The position numbers and the translations under genes were made by a program. From NCBI RefSeq assembly GCF_014851395.1, contig NW_024041150.1:4268891-4332890 (forward strand): a stretch of DNA of 64,000 nt. Reading direction: 5' to 3'. Every line of letters begins with the position of its first letter. The first letter of the stretch is position 1. The DNA is from Micropterus salmoides (lineage: Eukaryota > Chordata > Actinopteri > Centrarchiformes > Centrarchidae). A model generated the notes under the pieces. The model searched no databases and was not told the origin of the DNA. It saw only the letters and a program-made list of their open reading frames with translations. Shown here piece after piece: positions 24,888 to 36,070 of this stretch.

Positions 24888-25929
24888 ATGTCAGAGCAAA
24901 TGAGAATCATGAGGTCAAAGGAACTGCCTGAAGAGCTCAGAGACAGAATTGTGGCAAGGCACAGATCTGGCCAAGGTTACAAAAAAATTTCTGCTGCACT
25001 TAAGGTTCCTAAGAGCACAGTGGCCTCCATAATCCTCAAATGGAAGACGTTTGGGACGACCAGAACCCTTCCTAGAGCTGGCCGTCCGGCCAAACTGAGC
25101 TATCGGGGGAGAAGAGCCTTGGTGAGAGAGGTAAAGAAGAACCCAAAGGTCACTGTGGCTGAGCTCCAGAGATGCAGTCGGGAGATGGGAGAAAGTTGTA
25201 GTAAGTCAACCATCACTGCAGCAATCCACCAGTCGGGGCTTTATGGCAGAGTGGCCCGACGGAAGCCACTCCTCAGTGCAAGACACATGAAAGCCCGCAT
25301 GGAGTTTGCTAAAAAAACACCTGAAGGACTCCAAGATGGTGATAAATAAGATCCTCTGGTCTGATGAGACCAAGATAGAACTTTTTGGCCTTAATTCTAA
25401 GCGGTATGTGTGGAGAAAACCAGGCACTGCTCATCACCTGTCCAATACAGTCTCAACAGTGAAGCACGGTGGTGGCAGCATCATGCTGTGGGGGTGTTTT
25501 TCAGCTGCAGGGACAGGACGACTGGTTGCAATCGAGGGAAAGATGAATGCGGCCAAGTACAGGGATATCCTGGACGAAAACCTTTTCCAGAGTGCTCTGG
25601 ACCTCAGACTGGGCCGAAGGTTTACCTTCCAACAAGACAATGACCCTAAGCACACCGCTAAAATAACGAAGGAGTGGCTTCACAACAACTCCGTGGCTGT
25701 TCTTGAATGGCCCAGCCAGAGCCCTGACTTAAACCCAATTGAGCATCTCTGGAGAGACCTGAAAATGGCTGTCCACCAACGTTTACCATCCAACCTGACA
25801 GAACTGGAGAGGATCTGCAAGGAGGAATGGCAGAGGATACCCAAATCCAGATGTGAAAAACTTGTTGCATCTTTCCCAAAACAACTCATGGCTGTATTAG
25901 ATCAAAAGGGTGCTTCTACTAAATACTGA
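24888..25929 (+). pseudogene. Tc1-type transposase with one frameshift
   Basis: The first frame starts at the ATG at 24888 and runs to a stop at 25347-25349. The second frame continues to the stop at 25927-25929. The N-terminal half (about residues 8-120) has paired helix-turn-helix features: LPEELRDRIVARHRSGQGYK, then VPKSTVASIILKW, and later the basic GRPAKLS linker typical of Tc1. The C-terminal half carries the DDE catalytic core: ILWSDETK (first Asp), FQQDNDPKHT (second Asp) and SPDLNPIEHLW (Glu). The frame is lost in a run of seven A at 25311-25317, where one base too many would explain it. The total length, about 340 codons, equals a normal Tc1 transposase. Apart from this break I see no internal stop, so the loss is recent or could be a sequencing error in the A-run. 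Cut-and-paste transposition is the family role; activity of this copy is not expected as written. Confidence 0.9.
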
Positions 25930-26148
25930 GCAAAGGGTCTGAATACTTATGACCATGTGATATTTCAGTTTTTCTTTTTTAATAAATTTGCAGAAATTTC
26001 TACATTTCTGTTTTTTTTTCTGTCAAGATGGGGTGCTGAGTGTACATTACTGAGAAATAAAATGAACTTTTTAGATTTTTGGAAAATGGCTGCAATGAAA
26101 CAAAGAGTGAAAAATTTAAAGGGGTCTGAATACTTTCCGTACCCACTG
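25930..26148 (-). repeat. Right terminal inverted repeat of the Tc1-like element
   Basis: Starts GCAAAGGGTCTGAATACTTA just after the transposase stop codon and ends CCGTACCCACTG. It mirrors 24511-24727 with only small indels in A/T runs. Confidence 0.9.
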
Positions 26149-26150
26149 TA

Positions 26151-26629
26151 ACTTACCTAATGATTTACAGTGCAGGCATCACTACCCACTTATGCTTCTG
26201 TTCATTTACAACAGTTTCTAAAACTAAAACACATCACGTCCTGTTGATCAAGATGCAGGAAGTAGACAGAAGTTTTCAGACAGGATGTGAATTAATGTGC
26301 GAAAGTGAAGTTAAAATGACGACCTGCCTTGTGACCAAATCACGTATGTTGCAGATAGATGTGTCTATTTATTGGACGCAGGCGGCGTTTTACCGTCTGC
26401 CCGGTTACTGACGAGTCATCAGAGGCAGCGATCGCTGATAATCAGGCATCTGGAAACCATGACAATCAGAGAACAGGAAGTGCTCAATCAATGAGACGGG
26501 ACACACACTCAAACATGTATTGTTACTGTACACGTGTGCAAATATGTTAATACATACATATTTATTCATGTTCACACACCAGCTGTTCTGTAAAAAAGTA
26601 TTACTGCAGAGACTTGCAGTACTTGGTAG
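26151..26629. other. Non-coding stretch
   Basis: Nothing recognisable. Short frames lack motifs. Confidence 0.4.
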
Positions 26630-26815
26630 TAGAAGAAGTATTCAGATCCTTTACTTAAGTAAAAGTAGTAATATCACACTAAGAAAATACTACAAGAAAA
26701 GTCCTGCATTCAAAACCTTACTTAAATGAAAGTATGTAAGTATTATCAGCAAAATGTACTTAAAAGTACCAGATGTAAAAGTACTCATAGTGCAGTAAAG
26801 GTTCCTTGTCAGTGT
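26630..26815 (-). repeat. Copy of the ACTTAAGTAAAAGTA dispersed repeat
   Basis: Reads AGAAGTATTCAGATCCTTTA CTTAAGTAAAAGTAGTAATA, then GTCCTGCATTCAAAACCTTA CTTAAATGAAAGTATGTAAG and AAAAGTACTCATAGTGCAG. This is the reverse-oriented equivalent of the right part of 17640-18225. It is a very common percomorph repeat. Confidence 0.75.
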
Positions 26816-26819
26816 TTTT

Positions 26820-27352
26820 GGATTAATGATAGACAGATGGATAGATTGCAGTACTTGTACACTGTACACACAGACAGTATGGAAACAGTGAAGTAGTTTC
26901 ATGTCTGTCTTCCAATCAGAGCCCCTCATACTTCAGTCCTGATGGTTAAAAAAACATAACGAGCAGCAGGAGATCAGTTTCACAGACCCAGGTAACATGA
27001 TTACAGACCCCGGCGAACCACTTTAACCACCAATTACAGTAAATACACCGGAAACATGCAGATATATCAAAAAACCTGCAGCTGCAGTCAGTGTGAATCT
27101 GAGTCACTTCATCATCTCTCTGAGAAAACTGGATTCAGTTACCTCAAACACAGACTAATTATTTACCACAAACTGAGATACCAGCTTTTCATATCACATC
27201 GTCACAAATCATTTTGTACCCGATTGCAGCAAAAAAAACTTTATTGATAACGGGTGAAATTAGTTCTGAGAAAGTTTTGTTTCCAGCTGAGAGATGCCGT
27301 AAAAATATATGCAGTTGAAATAAGATAAAACAACAATTAGTTGGTGCTGAAA
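26820..27352. other. Non-coding stretch
   Basis: I see no gene or recognisable repeat. A (GATA)-like GATAGACAGATGGATAGATT stretch lies near 26828. Confidence 0.4.
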
Positions 27353-27830
27353 CGATGATCTGGCTCATGACACCAAAAGTTACTCACATAATCACTTCCT
27401 TTAAGTGATGGTGCCTACAAAATAAAAGCAGTAGTTTATGTCGTGTTTAATTGAGAGCTTTTACTTTGAAAACCTCCGGAGGAAATTCAAAAGAGTCTCT
27501 GGCTTGCTCGTCACACCTCTGAAAAAGCCATCAGGAAAACGTGAGATCAGATTCCCCTGAATGACGAAAATAAACGTCCACAGGATGATGTGGACCAATC
27601 GCGGGGAGAACACGCTCCTGTACGCTTAATGGGAACATGTAAAACGATCTCTTCATGATGAATTTGAAAATAACACAGAACCCTTCAACACACGCACTGT
27701 AGTTTGTTCTGACTCAGCCCCACATTCACCGCCCCGCTGCGCCAAACACTCACTACAGCACCACATGTGGATTCATCCGCCGTGAAAAATAGTCCCCAAC
27801 AAATGCGCTATTTTTTTTTTTTGATTGAAA
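27353..27830. repeat. Mosaic of three dispersed repeat segments
   Basis: Positions 27353-27475 match 9735-9850 directly (GTTACTCACA AATCACTTCCT, then GAGAGCTTTTAC TTGAA). Positions 27550-27640 match 48085-48180 directly (GAAAATAA CGTCCACAGG TGATGTGG CCAA, then ACAC CTCCTG). Positions 27690-27830 match 10090-10225 in inverse. Three segments from elsewhere in the window therefore sit side by side here. Either one long element is intact here and fragmentary elsewhere, or several elements clustered. Confidence 0.6.
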
Positions 27831-27961
27831 ATACAGCGAGCAGCTGTTTAAACACAAAACGATCCATCTGTGAGGTGTTTTTAAACATTTACGTCTTCAG
27901 GAGGAACCACTGGGCTCAGAGTTGACAGCCACAGACGATAAAACCATAAACCATCATACTA

Positions 27962-28200
27962 TGTGTACTACTACTACTACTACTAACAGTGGTACTACAA
28001 CAACTATTAGTGTTACTACAGATGCAACCACTAATACTGCAGGATTCCTATGAATTGAAGCCTTAACTTGATTCTGCAACAGCTTCTGCATGTGCCATCA
28101 CTACTGCTGCCTCTTCTAAAATTACTACTACATCATTTGCTTCTTCTTGCACCGCTACTAGAACTTCTGTTGATACTACTGCTCCAGTATCACAAAGGCC
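27962..28200 (+). repeat. Degenerate ACT/CTA trinucleotide-rich tract
   Basis: Begins with about seven tandem ACT units (27967-27986) and continues with interrupted ACT, ACA and TACT words. A second tract of the same character is at 28815-28895. Translation gives leucine-rich runs, which are not evidence of a gene. Confidence 0.7.
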
Positions 28201-28424
28201 AGCAGTGCTTTTACTGCTCCGCTGACTGTCAAGAGTTTAACAGGGCAACGTGGTGCGTTCAGGATCATCAGTCAGTCAGAAAACTGAGTTTCAATCAGCT
28301 CGAGACACGACGGTCATAATGGACGCTTGGGAACGAGTGTATCTGTCAGACAGTAATACACACATGAAAACACACACACACACGCACACGCATGCAGATG
28401 TTCTTTACCTCAGCCCCAAGGGAA

Positions 28425-28426
<2 letters not shown>

Positions 28427-28460
<34 letters not shown>
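28427..28460 (+). repeat. (CA)n microsatellite
   Basis: About 17 uninterrupted CA units in a wider CA-rich zone (28360-28695). Confidence 0.95.
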
Positions 28461-28462
<2 letters not shown>

Positions 28463-28656
28463 TTGCTCATTTGTGTGCACACATTTGCACACGCTCACAC
28501 AATCACACGCAGTCATTCGGACACACACGAGCGTGACGTACGTACGTCTTCGCCTAGAAATACACACACTCAGTCACTCCAAGACATGCACTCATGCAGA
28601 CAAACATGCATTAAGTCAATCACATATTTTACACACAGTCTATAAAAATAATACTG

Positions 28657-28659
<3 letters not shown>

Positions 28660-28694
<35 letters not shown>
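28660..28694 (+). repeat. (CA)n microsatellite
   Basis: About 17 uninterrupted CA units ending in CGTGCGG. Confidence 0.95.
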
Positions 28695-28699
<5 letters not shown>

Positions 28700-29009
28700 G
28701 ACGTGATGACACACAGCATGTCTCATCTAAACAGAAGAAGAATTGTAGGCCAAGAAATAACAGATGAGTCCTTTGAGGCAAAAACAGACGGACGGACACT
28801 GAACAACACTCGACTAAAAATACTACTACTACTGCTAATACTACTGTTAACACTACAGCTACTAGTGTTCCCACTACTACTACGACCAGTGTAACACGAC
28901 TAGCCTGCATTCATCAGAAAGGTTTCAAACATTTTGGTGAATATAAATATTTGTGTTCATTCTGAGAGTGCTAAGCATAAAAGCTGGAAGGTTCAGAAGT
29001 ACATTTACT

Positions 29010-29445
29010 CCTCATTTATTTCCTCATGTGGCAGACGCTTACTTACATTTGAGAAACAACATACAAGCATCAACAGAGCATCAACTACAGATCTACAACT
29101 GACAATACATACAAGTAAGAGCACATATCGCATCAATGGGGTAAATACCCAGGGAAGGAAGTGAGAGTTAACAAAAAGTGCAATCAACACAAGATAATTG
29201 TAAGGGATAGAAGAAGAAGAAGAGCACAGGAAGTGCATGTTAGATGTCAGGAGTTAGAGGTGTTATAAGAGGAAGTGTTCTCAGAAGAGATGAGTTTTCA
29301 AGAGCTTCTTGAAGTTAGAGAGCGACGCCCCTGCTCTGATGGGTGTGGTAGCTCGTTCCACCATCGTGGTTTCACAGATGAGAACAGCCGGGACTGAGAT
29401 TGTTTTGTGTGAAGGGATGGCAGAGCCAGGAGGACACCTAAACAA
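29010..29445 (+). repeat. Common teleost dispersed repeat
   Basis: Contains ATGTGGCAGACGCTTACTTA, then GATGAGTTTTCAAGAGCTTC TTGAAG, then GAGCGACGCCCCTGCTCTGA TG and GGTAGCTCGTTCCACCATCG TGG. I recognise this order from many fish genomes. No intact protein is encoded. The family name is not certain. Confidence 0.55.
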
Positions 29446-29649
29446 CAAAAATTATTTTAAAAATTATGATTATTTTATTTAGCTTATTTTTTGTTTTTGT
29501 TTTTTTATCGTACACAAACAGAAATTATAAAACAACAATTTGTGGATTTAGGGGGAGTTTTGTGGTGAAGCAACAAAGCAAAAGCAACGCTTGGCAACAA
29601 CAAATATGCTACGTCCGGTTACACTTTCAAAATAAAGCGCTAGCGTTTT
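29446..29649. other. Short non-coding stretch
   Basis: AT-rich with no recognisable content. Confidence 0.35.
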
Positions 29650-29870
29650 GAAACATCGCCATTTTGTTAGGAAGAGATCATGGTTTGGGTTAAAATAACT
29701 ACGTAGGTCAGTTAACACATAAGTTAACTTCCATCACTTAGGCGTACGTCAATTTACGTAAGTTGCCTAACTGATATAAAAATATTTAAAGTAAAACACC
29801 GGTCTCTGTGTTCTGGCCCTCCATCCACCCCAACCACCTCTTTAACTCAGTCTTTACCGTCAAAAACCGA
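29650..29870 (+). repeat. Dispersed repeat, direct copy of 45115-45345
   Basis: Shared blocks in order: AGATCATGGTTTGGGTTAAA ATAAC, TTAACTT CC, AACACCGGTCTC, TGGCCCTCCATCCACC (45.3 kb: TGGACCTCTCATCCCTCCACC) and CCACCTC TT ACT. Similar fragments are frequent in fish genomes. Confidence 0.6.
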
Positions 29871-30427
29871 CGGTCCGTATGTGACGAGTCGGGGAGTAAA
29901 ACCACACACTTCAAAAATCAATCAATTCCCCTGGGATTGCTGTGATTGGTGAATTAGCTCAGCGGTGACGAGTAAATCCACTTTCACTTTGCAGAACTTT
30001 GACTTGCAAATGTGTGCCAGTGGCGAGCTGTCCTGAGATGAAAGGGAAAGCTGGAGAGTCGAAAATAGGACCTCATCTGTCTGAGGATAAACTCCTCAAA
30101 TGAGGTTTTGCAGACACTTTTGAGACAGAAGTCGATGCTACTAATATATTTTTTTAGTAAACTGTAAACGTATTGTCTTATTAGCATAGACTATATGAGA
30201 GTGGTGGACACACTGAGTCTTATGTTTGTAGATAAACGTTTTGAAGCCTCGAGTTTGGAATTTTGGCCATCTTGGTTTTTTGGAACCAGAAGTGACCATA
30301 TTTGGACGAGAGGGCGGAGTTAGCTACCTTGGTTAGGAAGGTGCATCCGTAATTCACAGTTTCATAATGAATTCATATTAATTGGATTGCTAATTTTGGC
30401 TAATTTTGGCTAGCGAAAAACAGGCTT

Positions 30428-30600
30428 AAAAGTTCTATGTGTAAGGTTTTATTGGCATCTAGTGGCTTCTTCTTCCTACGTCGTGACGAAACACGCTCTG
30501 TAGAGAAGTTTGTCTGTTTAGGGCTACTGTAGAAACATGGAACATTAAAACATAGTTATGCACAGTATATTGCATTTCAGTCAATAGATCCTGCTAAATA
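30428..30600 (+). repeat. Fragment of a common percomorph repeat
   Basis: Contains GTTCTATGTGTAAGGTTTTA TTGGCATCTAGTGG, then GGGCTACTGTAGAAACATGG, then CAGTATATTGCATTTCAGTC AATAGATCCTGCTAAAT. I recognise the block order from many percomorph genomes. The ends are truncated. Confidence 0.65.
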
Positions 30601-30840
30601 TTAACAGCCGACTCCTCAGAGTGTCTTTTAGTTCAACCGACTGCTGAAAAGACATTTTTAGGACCAAAATGTTCATGAAGAGAAAACACTGTGAAAGGGT
30701 CGAGACGAAAACACAGACAGCACCTACAAACAAGTTCACCGCTAGTTAAATGTGCACAGTGCAGAGAGTCACCTCTATCGAGACTGACAGGTGGTCACGA
30801 GGTAGCCCCGCCCTAAAGCCTCCCCTGCTTTCTGGTCTAT

Positions 30841-31012
30841 TTTCCTCTAAACGGGACCATAATTTACTAAATGAACATCATGCTGTGTTGAAGAAGACTT
30901 GAAATTAGCGACTCATTAGGAAAGTCTTTACTGAGGGAATAAATCAGCTGAGAAGTAGAAACATTTTACCATTTCTAATGGAGCCTGATTGCTTTTTGCA
31001 ACCAGGGGAGTT
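30841..31012 (-). repeat. Dispersed repeat, inverted copy of 52588-52796
   Basis: GGGACCATAATTTACTAAAT GAACATCA, GTGTTGAAGAAGACTTGAAA and AGAAGTAGAAACATTTTACC ATTTCTAATGGAG match the complement of 52588-52796 with few changes. The two copies are 21.6 kb apart. Confidence 0.75.
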
Positions 31013-34000
31013 TCAATATACGTTTCAATATTTCTTAATTTAATTAAATGTCTTAGAAAGCCAAGAACAAGTTTATAAAACCAAATATCTTTCAAATTAA
31101 ATTTCAGAACAGCTCTGAACAAACTATTCGGCACTAGCTCAACGTTTATTTTACAGCCTAGGAGAAAAGTCATGTGATCATCAGAGTCAGTGGGATTCAT
31201 CCTCTGGAAAACATGAATATCTGAAGTGAATGAAATTTCATTGTGTACCTTCAGACCAAGATTGGAGCATTCCTATCACACACACACAGAGTTATGGCTC
31301 GGTGCCAGAGCTTCCAATCGTACCAACCGTTAATGACCAGTGAAGCGCCGACCACCAACGGACTGTTAATCAAGTCAGAACTGACTCAAACAATAGACAC
31401 GGCTTCTGCACACAACCCCTACAACCACACACACACACACACACCCCACAGTCTAATGAAACAAGATGGCCGCTGCTGAAGCGTCAACAGAGAGGTCAGC
31501 GGGTGCGTTGAAGCTGTTGAAAACAGTTGGGTTAAAAAAATTAAATGAACAAAGAGAAAAGGAGCCTATCGGGGTGAGAGGGCAGGAAAGGAATGAAACT
31601 AAAAACACGCACAAAGAAACACACAAACACACACACACACAGGGGTGTTTTTGTGCAGGTGTCGGCTCCTTTGCCTGCAGATGAAAGCGAAGGTCGCGGG
31701 GGAAAGACGGGAAGCTGCTTCTAGTTTGCAAACGTTTTAAGTTTTAGCAGCAGATGGACAGTTAAAGGGACACAAAATGGCCGCAGTGCTGGTTGGCGGC
31801 GCGTGATACTGTTAGATGCCTGAAGCCTGTTTGTATTTCTTTTTGTGGGTAAAAGGTCTTCCTGGCAACGAGCCCCTGAGAAACTAGGTTTCTGAGGTGC
31901 GTTCAGGATCTCCGTCTTTACTGAGAGGATCATCTCCGTCTTTGTTTTGGTGTTTCACAGCGAAGGATTTACTCTGTGTTGCTCTCAGAAGCAATAAAGT
32001 CACTGTTGGTCTGGTTTAAGATGCACATCAAAACACCCAAATCTCAAAAAAACGTTTTTGTTTTTTTTTAAAAACTGTCCTAAATTTGTCTGTTTCGCAG
32101 AAATCGTAAAGTGAGTGTGAAAATCTTCCAGTGGGGTGAGATCATGTCAGCAGAAACTGTGAGTAACAGCTACAACCAAATTTCTTAATGGTAATGCAGT
32201 GATTATTCTTCATTTTGTTCTTTTTGCATTTCAAAAATAGGAGAAATATCTCAACCTACTGGACAAAATTTGTCTTGTTTTAAAGAAAAATAAACTCTCA
32301 GCAGCTGAATATGAGAGACTAAAAGACTCCCTTTGTTTGCTGGTTAAATAATTACTAATATCAGTGTGCTGGTTTAAATATTTGAATTACCGTAGGACCA
32401 TCAGACAGATCACTGCTTTTTCAGCGACCATCATTCGTAAATTTAAGATCAAATATAAAAAAAATTTTTGAAGTTGAGAGATTTATGGAAGAATTTTAAT
32501 TACAGTCACTGCACAAAATTTTGGTCAGCAGAGAAAATAAATAAGTAAAAAAACACTGAGATGAAATTTGATAAGTTTTTGATGTTGTTCTACTGTAAAA
32601 AAATAATGAGATATTTACATTTGTTCCCGTAATATTTTAAATCTGAAATTTTGAGTCTAAATTTGAAAGGAAATAATTTAACAAATTAAATGTAAGAAAA
32701 ATAAATTTATTTTATTTTTCTGTAACAGTGGTGTATTTAGCTTTTTGTTCAAATCAACAACAATAAAATATGTGGAATTAAAAAAAAATTACTACAAGCT
32801 TAATAATTTATTCAAAGCACTGAAACAGTAATAAACATGTTTTCATACTTAATCACTCATAGATTTAATTATTGTATAAAGTTTTCTCTTTCTTTTGTTG
32901 AATGTATTATCATTTAGAGGATGCAAAATATTTTACACAATACACTGAAGCTTCATAATTACTGGAAATATTTTAAATATAGTTGATCCACCTTTTTTTA
33001 AATACATTTTATGGATGCATGTGCAGCTTTAACTTTGCCAGTCTGGGTTTATGTCCATTTACTGGTCAAAATTAATTTGAATAAATGCTGACTGCCTAAT
33101 TTCTTTAAAAAAAACTTTAAAAAGTACATTAGTTAAATATACACAAAGCGTGTTTTACAACATATTTTACATCAAGTAAAATCAAACATGCGTTGCCATA
33201 AATACACACACAAAAAAATTGTATTTAAATTTTTAAACAAGTTCAGTGAAGTGTTTTAAAATTGAAAATTTTAATTTTTAGAAACTTTTTAGCAGCCTCA
33301 CAGGAAGATGAAAATTACCTTTTATTTTGATTCTTTTTTGTTGTATTTTCCTAAATTCCTGCCGTAACTAGATATTATTGTAGTAATATAATTAGATTAT
33401 TGTTGTGTTGCTTACAGACACAACAGTGTAGTACAGAAGAGCATCAGAGGAGACACAACATCACCAAAAACATTATAAATGGTCAAAAAGTCTCTTTGGA
33501 AAGTGTGAAGTGTCTCTGCTGAGTTCTGTAATTAATTATGATAAATAACAAACATAACTGGTGTGTAAAGACCAATAGTTTATAAAGTAACTAATGTAAT
33601 TATAATTATTTTAGGGAGGTAAAATTATCTTTGGGAGAGAATATTTTACTGTTAACCAAACCTAAATATGTAAAAATGCTCTTTAAAGTGGCGAAATTAC
33701 ACAAAATAAGAGGACAGATAATTGGTGGTACATCTTGTTCAAATTTCAATTCTCCAGTTTGGGAACAATTGACATAAAGTCCTTTTTTTCTCCAAAATTG
33801 CTGTAAAAAATGTCACGATCGTGTCAGATTTATACCAAAAAAGAAGAAAAACAAAAGAAAAGAGATGAATCAATGGTCAAATAAAAAACTGAGCACAAAC
33901 TCGACCTGGTCAGAGTTGAACCACGTGTTTGACCAATCGGATGACTCGGCTGAATGTGGTCGTTGTACCTTCTGTCAGGTGATGCACCACTTCCTGGAGA

Positions 34001-34439
34001 CCACCTGTCAATCAAACTGAGTGGGCGGGTGCTGTGACGCCATCTTTCGTTGGACGCAGCTGTGTGTGTTTAATGTATTTTAGTTTAAAGAATATTCTCT
34101 TTGTAGTAGATTTGCACACCAGATATTTAATTTGTACTTCATAGCATATGAAGCACTTCAGCCCAGTAATTTCTCTCCTGCTGTGTGTCCTACAACATAT
34201 ATATATTTTTAATTTTTAAATATTGCATGTTACTATGATACAGGTGTGTAAGCGGTTTGGACACATTTATTGTCTGTTAACCCGTAAAGGTCGCTCAAAC
34301 TTCCACAGTGTTTCAGGGCAGAGTCTGGATGTACAAGAGCGAACAAACCTTATTTCATTTATAGTACAAATATCTACTCAGAGAAGGAATGATAAGAGGT
34401 ACGTTTATTTAAGCACCAAACTTAAGTACAATTTGAAGG
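31013..34439. other. AT-rich non-coding stretch
   Basis: No exon or clear repeat. Short CA runs occur at 31429-31443 and 31626-31640. Positions 32200-33700 are particularly A/T-rich, with many poly-A and poly-T runs. Confidence 0.45.
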
Positions 34440-34915
34440 TACAAGACATATTTTCCACCACTTCCACTCTACTACGATTCAGAGGGAAATAACATACTTT
34501 TTACTCCAGTTACAGGTTACTTCATTCATTATTTACAGACAGTGTCTTTCAGCAATATACTATATGTATTTTACAATAGTATAGCATATAAGTAACATAT
34601 ATATTTATATAAAAGTAGTTGCAATTGCTCCACCTCGACCGGTTTAAAGATTAAAATACTGCTTAATTCATAATTAAAATAATTAGAATATATAATCATA
34701 AAACACTATGCTATGATTACATTTACTTCTTATAACTTACATTTTACTTTTCCTGTACTTTTCCTTGAGTAACATTTTAAATATATTCAGATCCTTAACT
34801 TTAAATAAAAGTAGTAGCAATACCACAATGGAAACAAATACTCATGCAGTACATGTAAAAGTACTATCAAAGTATTCATGATGCAGAACGCCTCCTGTCA
34901 GTGCACTGAATAACA
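34440..34915. repeat. Two pieces of the AAGTA-rich dispersed repeat
   Basis: CACTTCCACTCTACTACGAT TCAGAGGGAAATA (34459-34490) is the left-end motif of the 17640-18225 family. Positions 34785-34915 (CAGATCC, AAATAAAAGTAGTAGCAATA CCAC, AAAAGTACTATCAAAGTA TTCATGATGCAG) are the right-end motif in the opposite orientation, so the copy is rearranged or made of two insertions. Confidence 0.55.
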
Positions 34916-35879
34916 GATATTTTATTTCATATCTTAGTAAATTACAATTTGTGCACACACACAAATTATTATTATTATAATAATTACAAATTATTATTAT
35001 TATTATATATTAAGTACTATGTTAATTTAATGTTAAAATAATTTAAACCATTATATAAACTGGCGGGTAGTTCAAAGACCCTGCACACTGACAATCCACC
35101 GGCTGAGGGAACTTTTTGCACAACTCTGACCACACCGCATCTAATCGTTCACAACAAGCTGTGTGGGTGTTGACGGGCATTACAATATTAAAATCAATAC
35201 TTTACTTTCAGTACACTGATCTGCCGCTGTGACCTGAATATGAAAAGAAAATTCTAATAATAATAATAAAATAACACCTCTGTTGACACCTATCACCTGG
35301 AAAACTACTCTGGGATCATGCAGGGTCTTTAAATGTGTCGATTAATCCTGACTTTCCAGATGAATTCCAGGACGATATCCAATTCTGCAAGGTCACTGAA
35401 AGCAGCAGTCCGAAAATGAGATTTACACCTAGACGAGGAGTGTGTGTGTCTGGAGTGTAAAGAGATCTTTGATTCAGAAACACAATCCCGCTGCTGTTCC
35501 TCCCGTTAATCTTTCACCTCCTGGTTGAGGTTGAAATAATAAAATACTAAAATATGTTGATGCGACGGCGGCAGCTCGATGAGCTCCTGTAATCTGGTTA
35601 CTACTCTGCACCTCCTACTAAACAACCTCAACTTTATTTTACTCTTTACCGCTTTCTTTGACCAGTTTCCAGCCTCGTTTTACTTTTGTCAGTTGTGTGT
35701 TAATCAACAACAACAACAACAACACAAGCTTCAACAGACAGTGTGGTGTTAGGGTGTGCATGAGGTGGAGTCTTTGTCCAGTTTACAGACTCAAACTAAC
35801 AGGGAGACAGAAACATCCTCTGACCAGCAGACGGACCAGCAGGAGCTCTACTGCCCTCTGATGGATCCCAGACTGAATT

Positions 35880-35881
<2 letters not shown>

Positions 35882-35910
<29 letters not shown>

Positions 35911-35911
35911 A
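35882..35911 (+). repeat. (CA)n microsatellite
   Basis: About 14 CA units. Confidence 0.95.
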
Positions 35912-36037
35912 CACTTACACAAAGCATATTCACAAATACTGCAGTTTATCAGTCAAGACAACAAATTTATCCTCAAATAATAAGTAAAAAGAAAGAAATC
36001 AGTGGAGCAAAAAGAAACATGGTGTGGATTTCACTGA

Positions 36038-36038
<1 letters not shown>

Positions 36039-36065
<27 letters not shown>
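36039..36065 (+). repeat. (CA)n microsatellite
   Basis: About 13 CA units ending in CGCTGGG. Confidence 0.95.

Positions 36066-36070
<5 letters not shown>

Larger units (their letters stand above)
24511..26148 (+). mobile_element. Complete Tc1-like DNA transposon, IR/DR architecture, 1638 bp
   Basis: The element begins CAGTGGGTACGG at 24511 and ends CCGTACCCACTG at 26148. It is flanked by TA on both sides (24509-24510 and 26149-26150), the target duplication expected for Tc1/mariner. The terminal inverted repeats are about 217-219 bp. Each contains two direct copies of AAGTATTCAGACCC or its close variant: outer at 24524-24537 and inner near 24709-24722 on the left, mirrored on the right. The left and right ends are almost identical, which suggests a young insertion. 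The interior carries one transposase region with a single frame break (see 24888-25929). It is unrelated in sequence to the other three Tc1-type remnants in the window. Confidence 0.95.

Noticed and set aside
28068..28319. Leucine-rich open frame resembling a signal peptide
   Set aside because: Produced by ACT/CTT trinucleotide-rich DNA; no downstream domain.
28250..28706. His/Thr-rich frames
   Set aside because: Translations of CA microsatellites.
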